Source of the DNA: Panax quinquefolius
Lineage: Eukaryota > Streptophyta > Magnoliopsida > Apiales > Araliaceae
Direction: 5' to 3'
Assembly (NCBI GenBank): GCA_020205615.1
Contig: JAINUW010000730.1
Span: forward strand, 535,295-599,294
Length of the DNA: 64,000 bases
Positions 45,491 to 57,544 of the stretch are shown one piece after another (within the stretch, counting starts at the first letter, position 1; the number at the start of each line of letters is the position of its first letter). Both the position numbers and the translations under genes were made by a program. The notes under the pieces are model-generated. The model ran no database searches and was not told the origin of the DNA. It saw only the letters and a program-made list of their open reading frames with translations.

Positions 45491-47132
45491 TGTAGACACT
45501 CAAAATTTTCTGCATACTTGTTACTAACATTTCAGGAGGGCAGATTCGTCTTTCGGACATAACACTGGAAGATAGCTTACATCCATTCCGGATACTACCG
45601 AAAGTTTAATTCAAACCCGGAACACAAACCGGGCATATCAGTCTTAACCCAGAACACAAACCGGGAACTTCATTTCCAAACCCGGAACACACACCAGGAA
45701 TGTCATTTCCAATCTCGGAGATAACCCCGAGGTATGAAGATCAAAAGATCGGTAACAACACCGGAGATGACAGTTTTGTCTCGGCGATAACACCGCGACG
45801 CTCAGTTCCAGTCCCAGAAAAAACACTGGGAGTAGCGACTCCATCCTTGGTGATAGCCCCAAGAGATGTCATTGCAGTTCTGGCGATAACTCCAAAAATG
45901 CTTGTTTTAAATACAAACGATCAGCTTCAAGCTCAGACCTCCTGACAAGGCACTCATACCTCTGACCTGGAGCTAACAACGGACAGACAGGCACATCCAT
46001 AAGATGACCTTGCGGCATTCAAACACTTACAGTAGTCCAATCTTAGATGTAACCCTGAGCAACGTCTACTTTCAGCTCAAGCCGACGATAACCCCGGTGA
46101 GGAGTCGAACGTCATCTTGCCACCTCAACAATTCCTCTCACAAGATGACATTGCGGAATACAAACAAGCAGTCCAATCTCAGATGTAACCCTAAACAACG
46201 TCCTCTTTCAACTCAAACCAGCGATAACCCCGGCGAAGAGTCAAATATCATCTTGCCCCTTCAACACTTGCACGTCGTCTCAACACTTCATACATACATA
46301 CATCCAACGATGTCCCATAAGAACCGAGTAACAATCCTGAGTGACTATTATGCATGACAATACTTTGGATATAATTTGAAGCTTGAAGACCATGTTCATG
46401 GACCCCTCTTCCTGACTTCATACAACCTCTAATCCATGTCATTGCGTAACTCTCGACACAAGCGGTCCAAGAAGGTCGATATACTCGCTCGGATGCTCGA
46501 TTGAAGTTCGCAAGTTCGAAGCAGACATTACAAAGGCACGAGTGCACATACTTCGAGATAACAGGACCATGAGGCTCGGGATGCACCACGACCACCAGTA
46601 GTACAATCATGGCTGCCAGCAGTGTACTACTACCATCGGCCTATAAATATGAGCCTTAGGGTCAGCCATTTGGGAGAGAGAAGGAGAGAAAAAGGCGAGG
46701 AAGCCCTGTCTATTTTACTCTGTATACACCCCTATTGAGTGTTTCCTCTTTTATAAACATCCGTTAGCTCACATATAGCTATCTTTTTATCCGGCGGGAG
46801 CTGAGTGTTTATCCATATAAATTCATAGAAGTCTACTTTGGCAGCCCACTGTAAGCCTTCTCACATTTTATAAAGTTTTATTCTCATACTAACAGAGTCG
46901 TGTTGTGTGCGTTTGCCCGGATTTCAGTCCATGGTTTTCATTTCTGTCTGAATATATATACTTATATATGTATATACTTCATATATGGACTAACATTATC
47001 GAGTTATGCCTCGATTGAGCCTGAACTTTTCCCTCGAGCGCTTATATCGCTTTTATATATATATACTTATATATATAATTGTTGTCGTATATATCTGATG
47101 AGCCTGGATTTTACATCTGGTGCATTTACTCG

Positions 47133-47177
<45 letters not shown>

Positions 47178-47255
47178 TTATATATACTTATATATATAAT
47201 ATATTATTATGGATATATATCCGATGAGCTCTGGATTCACATCCGTTATGCTTAC

Positions 47256-47303
<48 letters not shown>

Positions 47304-47470
47304 CGTCTCTGTCTCGAGTTTACTTACTGTGGCGTTGGATCACTTTTTATGCCTTTTATTTATATTTTTCGTCTTTTTCGAGTTTACTTTCATGGCGCTT
47401 GATTGCTTTTACGCTTTTTTATTTACATTTCGTCCCACCTGGAGTTTACTTCGTGGTGGTTGATTATGTC

Positions 47471-47502
<32 letters not shown>

Positions 47503-48310
47503 ACTTTTATATATATAACTTCATACTGCTTTGCATACAAACTGCAGTATCATGTGAGCCTAGGAATCATGTGATCACAGATTCATCCATCAATCTAGAT
47601 TTGGTTCCCATGATGGACATTTTCAAATTGTGAGCAAATTGTACAATATTTTACAAAGTGTTTGAATTTCCTTAGATGGGTCATTATGCCCGTGAGGAGT
47701 TTGGCATCACAGATATTATTTTCTAGAATGCTTCAGATCTAAAAAATAAAAGCAAACAAGCCGAACATTTAATAATAAAATGGAAGTATCAAAGGCCTTA
47801 ATTGCTATTGAGCACAGGGTTTGAAAAATCTCTTTTTATAAAACTTCATTGCTATATCTTGTTTAAAACTAATTTTTTCTATAAATTCAAACCCTATGTA
47901 TATAGGTGTGAACGAGGTACAACACTACTTCCAAATAATTGCACATTGATCCACACACACACACACATTTATATAATAGTTTCTTTAAAAAGTGGCAGTC
48001 ACCGTCGTAACACGGATGTCGGGGGGTCCCTAACACATTCCCTTTGCATAATCAAGCCCCCGGACACAAAATGAATCCTAGTTTCACAGACCCGTTTAGC
48101 AGTGTCAAATCACTAGGTCAATGTGCAAACCTTTTTCGATTGTGTTGGTACAACCAGTTAATACACCAACTGGCGACTCTTAAAGTCAAATCATCGACAT
48201 TATACATATCTGACCTTTTTTATTTGTTTTTTTAATCAAATCTCACATTAACATGAGAACACTAAAGAACAAGTAACAAAAAGGGACACTCAAAAATCCC
48301 AACGTCGACC
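45491..48310 (+). repeat. 3' LTR of element D
   Basis: Begins TGTAGACACTCAAAATTTTC and ends AACGTCGACC (the 5' LTR ends GACGTCGACA), followed by the CCATT duplication. It is about 80 bases longer than the 5' LTR, partly from longer TA tracts, and keeps the stem-loop array and TATAAATA box (46642-46649). Confidence 0.9.
47130..47505 (+). repeat. TA microsatellites in the 3' LTR of D
   Basis: Long TA-repeat tracts lie at about 47135-47180, 47258-47302 and 47472-47498, with shorter TATATACTTATATA runs between. They are clearly expanded compared with the 5' LTR. Confidence 0.85.
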
Positions 48311-48315
48311 CCATT
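48311..48315 (+). other. Target-site duplication of element D (right), CCATT
   Basis: Matches 28931-28935. The base just before (48310, C) is A in the 5' LTR end. Confidence 0.88.
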
Positions 48316-48640
48316 CTTTATTATTCAGTTGGAATATACTGTCTGTGCGGATTACACTAGACCTGGTTCCATTCTTTATTATTCTGTTGGAATAACCTGT
48401 CTGTGCGGTCTATCGCATGCATGGTGAATTCTTCTGTTATTCCATTCTTTATTATTCTATTGGAATATCCTGTCTGTGCGGATTACGCATGACTTGGTTC
48501 TATTCTTTATTATTCTGTTGGAATAACCTATCTACGTGGATTATCACATGTATGGTGAATGATCCTTCGTATTCATTCCTTATTAAATTGTGGAAATGAT
48601 CCGCATACTCGTGGATTACCGCATGGCGGTGAAATCCATT
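48311..48640 (+). repeat. Tandem repeat in LTR C, ~58-72-bp unit, about five copies
   Basis: Units begin CCATTCTTTATTATTCTGTT, continue GGAATAACCTGTCTGTGCGG and end in GCATG(C/A)ATGGTGAAT or GACCTGGTT, alternating between two subtypes. The array is repeated at about 55900-56300 and 63560-63960. Element D inserted in one of these units. Confidence 0.8.
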
Positions 48641-49697
48641 TGCGCTTTCATATATTCTATGATACTCATTTGGTTAAAGTTTTGGCTTCTATACTCCATG
48701 AAATTAGTAGAATATCCGGATATTCGTGCTTCATCCAAAGATCTTTTCATGGAAATATTCTTCCGAGCATTCTTGAATTTTACTCCACAAAGCAAAGATC
48801 ATGTTGACAATTTGACGTAATTGATTTCAAGATAAATTAACTTATAAATCTTTAAAATTTATTCTTGAACTTGTTTTATTGAATTATTATGTCATTGTCA
48901 TCATCCTCATGCTTATATTGTGATGAAAGTCATCTTTGGCTTACGTGCATAGATGGACTTGGTATGATTATGACCAGGGATTATTCGGTATAATCATGAC
49001 CTGTAATGTTATAAATGATGTGGTAAAAGTCCTCAGTAGCCTGTAGTGCATTGATGGACAATTTTAGGTATGATTATGACCAGGGATTATTCGGTATAGT
49101 CATGACCATTGATGATTTAATGAATATCCTTAGCTCGTAGTGCAAGGATGACTCAATGATGTGGTTTATTTATTAAGCTAAGTCTCAGAGATAAAAATTG
49201 ATGAAAACATTTTAAATCATAGAAGATATTAGATATCATGCTCTACTTGACTCTTCTAATGGATTGCTTATTCCGCTGCAGTTAAAGTTGATGTCTATTG
49301 TATTTTATCAGTTTAACATTGTTGAAGACTAATGATAATTTTTTTTGCATTATCTTAGTCATAATATTTCTTACTGGGCTAGTTCAGCTCACCCTTTCTT
49401 TCACTGTTCTCTTCAGGAAATGAGAAAGTAACCGGGACTAGTCGGGGAAAGGAGTGACGGTCCAAATGATAGCATTAGTAGTCCTCACTATTCTGTTAAA
49501 TAGTGTGACAATAAATGTAATAAGGACTGTATTTGAGAGTGGATATTGTCTAGAAGGCAATATTCATGTTTAAACACTCAGTTATGTTTTGTCGTATATT
49601 ACACGAAGGTTGTATTATTAAGTTTGTATTTGTATTCTGTACCATGTATTTGGCGACTCAAGATGGGTGATGTATACCTGTTTTGGGGGCATCACAG

Positions 49698-49715
49698 TTG
49701 GTATCAAAGCATAGG
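49698..49715 (+). other. Primer binding site of C copy 1
   Basis: TTGGTATCAAAGCATAGG, one base after the LTR. Initiator methionine tRNA type, as in element B. Confidence 0.8.
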
Positions 49716-49883
49716 GATATGATCCCTGGCTGAGATGTGAGACAAGAACTAGGAGGGGAGAGACGAAGAATTCCTTCGCTAGTATGACCTACCTAAGTTT
49801 ATTTGCTATTTAATTGATCAGTCAGAGTATAGGGATAATATGTGATATGTTAATTAACCCTTGTTTTGTGGAAGTATTTGAAA

Positions 49884-50990
49884 ATGGCATCCGAAAATGT
49901 TGAGATAAACAATGAAGCACATGAGACTGTTGAGTCACCACAGATTAATGCCCAGGATAATGTGCAACAGGAAGACAATAATCCTCATGTAAACAATAAC
50001 ACCGATGAAATAGTGAACGATGGGATGTTCAGAGGCTTTATGAAATTCATGCAACATCAGGAGAAAGTGGCTACTGTCCAAAATGCAGGTGCAAACACTG
50101 ACAACACTAGGACGGTCACCGCTAAGCAGTTCAAGGAGTTGGGACCAGCGGAGTGTTTTGGAGAGCCAAAACCAGATCAACAAGATATTTGATGTCTTGG
50201 ATAAACCAGATCAACAAGATATTTGATGTCTTGGGATGCTCCAAGGAGCAAAAGGTTCCCTTTACCACCTTCATGTTGCGAGCAGATGCAGATTACTGGT
50301 GGGAATCTGTAAAGCGTACTCAACCTGCCGCACTCAAAATGTCTTGGGAGAAGTTCCAAGAGTTGTTCAATAACAAGTACTTTCCTGAAAGTATTCGTCA
50401 CATGAAGGAGGTAGAGTTCATCAAGCTTGAACAAAACAATATAATCGTGGTGCAGTACAAAGTTAAGTCTGCCGAGTTGTCTCAGTTTGCGTCCCACTTG
50501 GTTGATAATGAGGAGAGAATGACGCGGATGTTTGTAAGAGGTTTGAAACCCAAGATACGTCAATACCTAATTTCTCACAAACTGTGTTTGTATTCAGATG
50601 TTGTGAATAGGGCTCAGTTATTGGAGTGCGATAATGAGTCAACCCAACCAAGAGAGAGCAACCGACAAGTCGATAATACCAGTGGTAGCAGTCATCGAAG
50701 TGGTGACAACAAACGTGGAGGGAATCAACATGCCTGAAATGATAATCACTTCGGTGGTAATCATGGCCATGACAATAAGAGTGGACATTTCAAGAAGAGG
50801 AGATTCAACAAGGATGGAAAGACGTCAGCACTAGCACCTTTTGTTAAGGAAGGAGAACGATCACCGGTCGTATGTTACAAATGTGGAGGGGAAGGACACA
50901 TAAGTCCAAACTGCATGATATAGTCCAAAGCGTGTTATAATTGTGGAAAAGAAGGTCACCTAGCCCGATTTTGTCGTGCACCAAAGTTAA
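49884..50990 (+). pseudogene. gag of C copy 1
   Basis: ATG 49884 gives MASENVEINNEAHETVESPQ, an acidic Asn-rich N-terminus, then FRGFMKFMQHQEKV and KQFKELGPAECFGEPKPDQQ. There an imperfect ~37-base tandem duplication (near 50172-50230) shifts the frame. Capsid sequence resumes with INQINKIFDVLGCSKEQKV, LKMSWEKFQELFNNKYFPES and RMFVRGLKPKIRQYL. Basic, Gly/Asn-rich sequence follows and two zinc knuckles, CYKCGGEGHISPNC and CYNCGKEGHLARFC, separated by a TAG. Another stop (TGA) sits near 50737. Copy 2 has the same duplication and the inter-knuckle stop. Confidence 0.88.
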
Positions 50991-51001
50991 GTCCAGCTAG
51001 G

Positions 51002-51586
51002 ATGGAGGCATCAAAGGGTGTCCCAAACAAGACAAAACCGGTAGTTCAAGGGAGAGCGTTTCTTGAAACCTCCCAAAAAGCGAGGAATCTGAATGAGGTG
51101 ATCACGGGTAAGCTAATCATAAACTCTAGGGAAGTTTATACATTATTTGATACTGGTTCTACCCATTCCTTTATTTTTCCTACTTGTGCTCAACGTTTAA
51201 ATTTGACTCCAGAGAAATTAGACTTTGACTTATCTGTTGAAACTACGTTGGGAGAAACCTTCATTACATCCACGGTTTATAAGTCTTGTTTGATTCAAAT
51301 CCAGAATCGCACGTTACTCACTGGCGATCTTATTTCTTTGAAAATACTTGCATTTGATATGATTTTAGGGGTTGATTGGTTAATTACTCATCCTGCTAAA
51401 ATCGATTGTTTTCGTAAGGTTGTTAGCTTTCATATTCCTAACCAACCTATTATGCAAATTCAAGCAACCAAACCACTAAAATCAATCACTGTCATATCAA
51501 GTCATAAAGCTATTCGTTTATTGAAAAACAGATGTCAAGATTTCTTAGCCCATGCCACGAATTTAAATAAAGATACGCCGATTTGA
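51002..51586 (+). pseudogene. Aspartic protease of C copy 1
   Basis: Active site YTLFDTGSTHSFIF, then LDFDLSVETTLGETF and the C-terminal MILGVDWLITHPAKIDC. The open frame runs from the zinc knuckles to 51586, where small indels break the linker to RT. In copy 2 the same frame continues further, into the RT N-terminus. Confidence 0.88.
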
Positions 51587-52970
51587 ATGATATTTCTATT
51601 GTTAATAAATTTTCGACGTATTCTCAAGAACTTCCGCCTACCCCTCAGAGCGTGAAATTAAATTTTGTATCGACCTTGAATCCAAAGATAAAACCCATTT
51701 CCAAAGCCCCATATCGAATGTCTCCTATTTAACTTCAAGAGTTAAAAACCCAACTCTGTGAATTGTTAGACATCAGTTTCATTCGACCTAGTACGTCTCC
51801 TTGAGGTGCTCCTATTCTATTCTTAAAGAAGAAAGATGGAAGTATGACTTTGTATTAATTATCTGGAGTTGAATCACGTCACCATAAAAAATAAAAGCAC
51901 CTTTGCCTTTCACATTGATGACCTGTTTGACAATTGCAAGGAGCCAAATTCTTTTCAAAGATTGATCTTCATTCCAGATATCATCAGTTGAAGATTAAAA
52001 TTGATGACATTCCAAAGACTACTTTCAGAACTCGGTACAGGCATTATGAATTCCTAGTCATGTCTTTTGGATTGACTAATGCTCTTGGTGCCTTTATGAA
52101 TATGATGAACTGAGTATTCAAGGAATATTTGGATCACTTTGTGGTCGTCTTTATTGATGACATCCTTATATACTCCAAAACCCGCGAAGACCATGAGCAA
52201 CACTTGAGGCTGATACTCCAAAAGCTTCGTGAAAACAAGCTTTATGCCAAGTTAAAGAAATGTGAGTTTTGGCTTGAGGAAGTTGCATTCCTTGGGCACG
52301 TGATATCAAATCATGGAATATCTGTTGACCCGACAAAGATTGAAGCAATTCAAAGCTGGGAGCAACCTAAGACAATGACCGAAGTACGTAGCTTTCTTGG
52401 CTTAGCTGGTTATTATCGGAGATTAGTGGAAGGGTTTTCTCGAATCGCTACTCCATTAACTCAGCTAACTCAAAAAGATACAAAATTTGGTTGGAGCGAG
52501 AAATGTGAAAAGAGTTTACAAGAACTCAAGAGGAGAATCATTTTAGCACATGTTCTGACAATACCATCTGGCTCGGAGGGATTTGTCATCTACAGTGATG
52601 CTTCAGGCAAAGGGTTAGGATGTGTTCTCATGCAACATGGGAAAGTCATAGCCTATGCCTCTCGACAACTCAAAGAATATGAGAGGAATTATCCTTCCCA
52701 TAATCTAGAGTTGGCAGCAGTCATTTTTGTGCTTAAGATTTGGAGGCATTACCTGTATGGAGAGAAGGTGGAGATCTATACAGATCATAAATGCTCAAAT
52801 ATTTCTTCAGTCAAAAGAAAATCAACATGCGGCAATGACGATGGCTTGAGTTGTTGAAAGATTATGATCATACCATCCAATACCATCCTGGAAAAGCGAA
52901 CGAAGTAGCTAACGCATTGAGTAGAAGATCATATGCGGGTACGAGTGCAATATTGTCAACGTAAAGACCC
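51587..52970 (+). pseudogene. Reverse transcriptase and RNase H of C copy 1
   Basis: The N-terminal RT (51600-52110) is broken by several small indels and stops but shows SKAPYRMSPI-type, LFLKKKDGS and [20 protein letters not shown] blocks. From 52129 an intact frame has the catalytic [48 protein letters not shown] and RNase H with [24 protein letters not shown] and VEIYTDHK, where a one-base shift ends the frame near 52790. The rest of RNase H is readable to about 52925. Both FIDD aspartates are kept. Confidence 0.88.
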
Positions 52971-52973
52971 ATT

Positions 52974-54526
52974 TTGTATGACTTGGAAAGGATGGAAATA
53001 GAGTTAATGACTCCAGGGACCCATGTGATGATGGCGAATATACGAGTGGAACCAACTTTAATCGATAAACTTAAAGTTGCTCAAACTATAGACCTGGAGC
53101 TGATGCGTATGAAGAAGAAAGTTCAAGAAGGTGCTATTCTAGAAGCAAGAATCGATGAAGAAGGAATACTTCGAGTCAACTCCAGACTTTGTGTTCCTAA
53201 CGACTCTGATTTGAAGTATAAAATCATGATGGAGGTGCACAACACACCGTTTGTAATCCATCCTGTGAGTACCAAAATGTATCATGATCTTCGACATACA
53301 TTTTGGTGGAGCAATATGAAGAGAGAGATAACGGGGTTTATCATAAGGTGTCTAACTTGACAACAAGTCGGCGGAGCATCAAGTGTCAAAAGGTCCATTG
53401 CAACCACTAAAAATTCCAGAATGGAAGTGGGAGCACATTACCATGGATTTCGTTACTGGTCTTCCCAAGGTTTCTCAAGGCATAGATGCGATTTGGGTCA
53501 TTATTTGATAGATTGACCAAGTCTGCTCATTTCTTGCTGATACGAGAAACTTTTACACTTGAACATCTTGCTAGTATGTACATAAATGAGATCGTAAGAT
53601 TGTATGGTATGCCAGTAACCATAGTTTTTGATCAAGACCCAAGATTCACTTCAAGATTTTGGGTTAGTTTGCAAAAAGCTATGGGCACGAATTTACGATT
53701 TAGTTCGGCATATAATCCTCAAACGGATGGGCAGTCGGAAAGGACTATTCAAACTCTTGAAGATTTATTAAGACTCTGTGTCTTTGACTTCGAGGGAAGT
53801 TGGGACAAGTTCTTACCATTGGTGGAGTTTTGCTATAATAATAGTTATCAAGCAAGTATTGGCATGGCTCCATTTGAGGCGTTGTATGGAAGAAAGTGTC
53901 GTTCTCCAGTATGCTGGGATGAGGAAGGTGAAGCAACGTTGTTAGGACATGATTTGGTACGTATGACTACGGAAAAGATTCAAACGATCCGACAGTGTAT
54001 AAAAACCTCACAAGATTGACAAAAGAGTTATGCTGATCTTCATCGAAAAGATGTGGAATTCAATATTGGAGATCATGTGTTATTACGTGTTACTCCATGG
54101 AAATGAGTTACAAGATTTGGAAAGAGAGGAAAGCTCAATCCTTGATTTATTGGCCCATTTTTAATCCTCGATCGAATAGGAACTGTGGTCTATAGACTCG
54201 CCTTACCACCAAGTATGTCTCGTGTTCATAACGTTTTTAATATATCTATGTTACGTAAATATGTGAAAGACCTAAACCATATTATTGAATTAGAACCAGA
54301 TGAGATAGAGGAAGATTTAATGTATGAAGAGTTACCTGTTAAAATCTTGGATAAGAAGGATCATATTCTACGCTCTAAAATTATACCTCAAGTCAAAGTT
54401 TTGTGGAGAAACCACGATGTGGAGGAAATGACTTGGGAGTTAGAATCTGAGATGAAATCAAGGTATCCTCACCTCTTCGAGATATACCGTGTACGCATTC
54501 ATAATTTAGAGGATGAAATTTCATAA
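52974..54526 (+). pseudogene. Integrase with chromodomain-like tail of C copy 1
   Basis: Zinc region: EVHNTPFVIHPVSTKMYHDL and IIRCLT, where the final cysteine codon is TGA (53358). The core has ITMDFVTGLPK, IVFDQDPRFTS and [15 protein letters not shown], so all three DDE residues are present but in separate frames. Stops at 53508 and 54017 and near 54104 interrupt. The last part, 54185-54526, has LPPSMSRVHNVFNISMLRKY, IIPQVKVLWRNHDVEEMTWE and KSRYPHLFE, the chromodomain-type tail. Confidence 0.88.
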
Positions 54527-54537
54527 GAATGGGAGGT

Positions 54538-57357
54538 TGTAAGACCCCAACTTTTATGAATAAAGAATAATTTTCAAATATATTTTTGAATATTATGGTG
54601 TGGATTTGATATAATGTTATAGTTTGTGGGTAATATTTATAAATTTTGCAAAGTAAGCAAGTGGTTATATAATATTCGATTGGTTGGGGAATATTCGTTT
54701 TAACAGGAATATTCGTACGATGGCACAATCATTAGTGGACCCCACAACGGAAGTATTGTCGTAGTTAAAAAATGACATAATTATCTTTTTATAAAAATAA
54801 TAACGAAAGTTTTACCGTTAAACTATTGAACTACCCGTTAGTAAAAGTACAAAGAATATGCTGTGGTTGCATATAAGTAGCACACTGCGGTATTGATTAT
54901 TGATGCTTACGTGAGAAGTCACTCGCTTATACTCAATTATTGCTACACAAGAATTCATCGCATCACATCTCTCATATTATTGATTCGATTATTGTCACAG
55001 TATCATCTGCATTATATGATATATTATTAAATCAATAATTGAGACGATAAAGTTATTCATATTATTAAATTGCAATATTTATAATGTCTAGAAGTTCTGT
55101 CAAGGAGAGGTTTGGTCATCTAATTGCGCGTCAATAAGGAGAAATCATTATCGAAAAGCCCCCTCTTTCCGGGGAACGACCTGGTTGTTAAATATTGTGA
55201 GTTATAATATTAATGATGAATAAGTTTGTGTTAATTACAGATGAAATTGATAGTTCCATTGTGTTGGAAATATTAGTGTAGTGGAATTCAACATTTATTT
55301 CGATTAATTGATGTCTGGAAGTTATACTAACCAGTCGGGTAATTAATCGAATAAATGAGTAATTAATTGCTATTAATTCACATGATTATAACTATTTGTT
55401 CACATGTGTGTACTATTGATTCACATTCTTGTACTATTAGGGGAGTTAGTGCAAGATTGATAATACTTGCACGACTAAGTTAAAAATGGAGGTATAGATG
55501 GAGGTACTATATTGTAATTCATATTTTCACATGATTATAACTATTGATTCACATGATTGAACTATTGATTCATATTATTTACTATTAGGGGAGGTGGTGC
55601 AAGTTTGATAATACTTGCAGGACTAAATTAAAAATGAAAGAAAAGTTGAAGGTATTGTACTGTAATATTTCGAGCCGCAAAATGTGCAATTATCGAAACT
55701 ATATTTTCCTATAATTAGAAGCACATTCTTCCTTCATTTCTCACCAATTCACTAAAGCTATAGAACAATTATTATAGAGAGAAATTATAGAGAGAAAAAA
55801 GAAGAGTAGTCTGCTACCTCTCTACTCCAGAATCCAGTTTCTTTCTAAGATAAGGGGTATTATTTCTTTCGTATTCATGAAGAGAGCTTCTGTTATTCCA
55901 TTCTTTATTATTATGTTGAATAACTATTCTATCTAAGGTGAAAGCACCACATACATGGTGAAATTCTTTGTTATTCCATTCTTTATTATTTTGTTGGAAT
56001 ATCTTGTTTGTGCGGATTACGCTAGACCTGGTTCAATTCTTTATTATTCTGTTGGAATAACCTATCTGTGCGGTCTATCGCATGCATGGTGAATTCTTCT
56101 GTTATTCCATTCTTTATTATTCTGTTGGAATATCCTGTCTGTGAAGATTACGCATGACCTGGTTCCAATCTTTATTATTCTTGTGGAATAACCCGTCTAT
56201 GTGGATTATCACATGCATGGTTAATGATCATTCGTATTCATTCCTTATTAAATTGTGGAAATGATCTGTCTACGTGGATTACCGCATGGTGGGTGAAAAT
56301 CCCTTTTCAGTTTCATATATTCTATGATACTCATTTGGTTAAAGTTTTTGTTTCTATACTCCATGAAATTAGTAGAATATCCTGGATATTTGCGCTTCAT
56401 CCGGTATCTTTTCATGGAAATATTATTCGGAGAATTCTTGAATTTTACTCCACAAAGCAGTATCATGTCGACAATTTGGACATAATTGATTTCAAGATAA
56501 ATTAAGTTATAAATCTTTAAAATTTATTCTTGAACTTGTTTTATTGAATTATTATGTCATTGTCATCATCCTCATGCTTATATTGTGATGAAAGTCATCT
56601 TTGGCTTATGTTCATAGATGGACTTGGTATGATTATGACCAGAGATTATTCGGTATAATCATGACCTGTAATGTTATAAATGATGTGGTAAAAGTCCTCA
56701 GTAGCCTGTAGTGCATTGATGGACAATTTTTGGTATGATTATGACCAGGAATTATTCGGTATAGTCATGACCATTGATGATTTAATGAATATCCTTAGCT
56801 CGTAGTGCAAGGATGACTCGATGATGTGGTTTATTTATTAAGCTAAGTCTCAGAGATAAAAATTGATGAAAACATTTTAAATCATAGAAGATATTAGATA
56901 TCATGCTCTACTTGACTCTTCTAATGGATTGCTTATTCACCGCAGCTTAAACTTGATGTCTATTGTATTTTATCGCTTTAACATTGTTGAAGACTAATGA
57001 TAATTTATTTGCATTATCTTAGTCATAATATTTCTTCGGGCTAGTTGAGCTCACCCTTTCTTTCACCGTTTTCTTCGTGAAATGAGAACGTAACCGGACT
57101 AGTCGGGAAAAGGAGTGATGGTCCAAATGATAGCATTAGTAGTCCTCACTATTCATTAAATAGTGTGACAATAAATGTAATGAGGATCTCTATTTGAGAG
57201 TGGATATTGTCTAGAAGGCAATATTCATGTTTAAACTCTCGATTATGTTTTGTCGTATATTACACGAAGGTTGTATTATTAAGTTTGTATTTGTATTCTG
57301 TACCATGTATTTGGCGACTCAAGATGGGTGATGTATACCTGTTTTGGGGGCATCACA
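54538..57357 (+). repeat. LTR C, middle copy shared by C copies 1 and 2
   Basis: 2.82 kb from TGTAAGACCCCAAC to GGGGGCATCACA. It follows the polypurine tract of copy 1 and precedes the primer binding site of copy 2. It contains a ~150-base internal duplication (about 55375-55520 and 55525-55670, each with TTCACATGATTATAACTATT and a GATAATACTTGCA block), the ~60-72-bp tandem repeat, and a pair of GGTATGATTATGACC-type hairpin repeats near 56630 and 56735. Confidence 0.9.
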
Positions 57358-57358
57358 G

Positions 57359-57376
57359 TTGGTATCAAAGCATAGG
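57359..57376 (+). other. Primer binding site of C copy 2
   Basis: TTGGTATCAAAGCATAGG, identical to copy 1. Confidence 0.8.
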
Positions 57377-57544
57377 GATATGATCCCTGGCTGAGATGTG
57401 AGACAAGAACTAGGAGGGGAGAGACGAAGAATTCCTTCGCTAGTATGACCTACCTAAGTTTATTTGCTATTTAATTGATCAGTCCGAGTATAGGGATAAT
57501 ATGTGATATGTTAATTAACCCTTGTTTTGTGGAAGTATTTGAAA

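Larger units (their letters stand above)
28936..48310 (+). mobile_element. Element D: Tat/Ogre-type Ty3/gypsy retrotransposon with antisense genes
   Basis: The element is 19.4 kb with LTRs at 28936-31672 and 45491-48310, a primer binding site resembling GGTGGCGACTCTGTTGGGGA, gag, protease, RT, RNase H, a second archaeal-type RNase H remnant and integrase. A 5.9-kb 3' region carries two antisense coding regions. A 5-bp duplication CCATT flanks it. Tat lineage is supported by the DGGSSLNICP protease motif, the GQGLGK G-patch-like block, the GAVEAANKNIKK integrase motif, dual RNase H and the TACGTAGGC sequences after integrase. All genes are decayed. Confidence 0.9.
48311..49696 (+). repeat. Right fragment of the 5' LTR of element C (copy 1)
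   Basis: It continues LTR C after element D and matches about 55976-57357, ending GGGGGCATCACA next to the primer binding site. Together with 28553-28935 it accounts for about 1.77 kb of the 2.82-kb LTR. Confidence 0.9.
48311..57357 (+). mobile_element. Element C copy 1 (Tekay/Del-type chromovirus), right part
   Basis: LTR remainder, primer binding site at 49698, gag, protease, RT, RNase H, integrase and chromodomain-type tail, polypurine tract (GGGAGGT at 54531-54537) and the LTR 54538-57357. That LTR also serves as the left LTR of copy 2. The internal region is 49697-54537. Confidence 0.9.
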
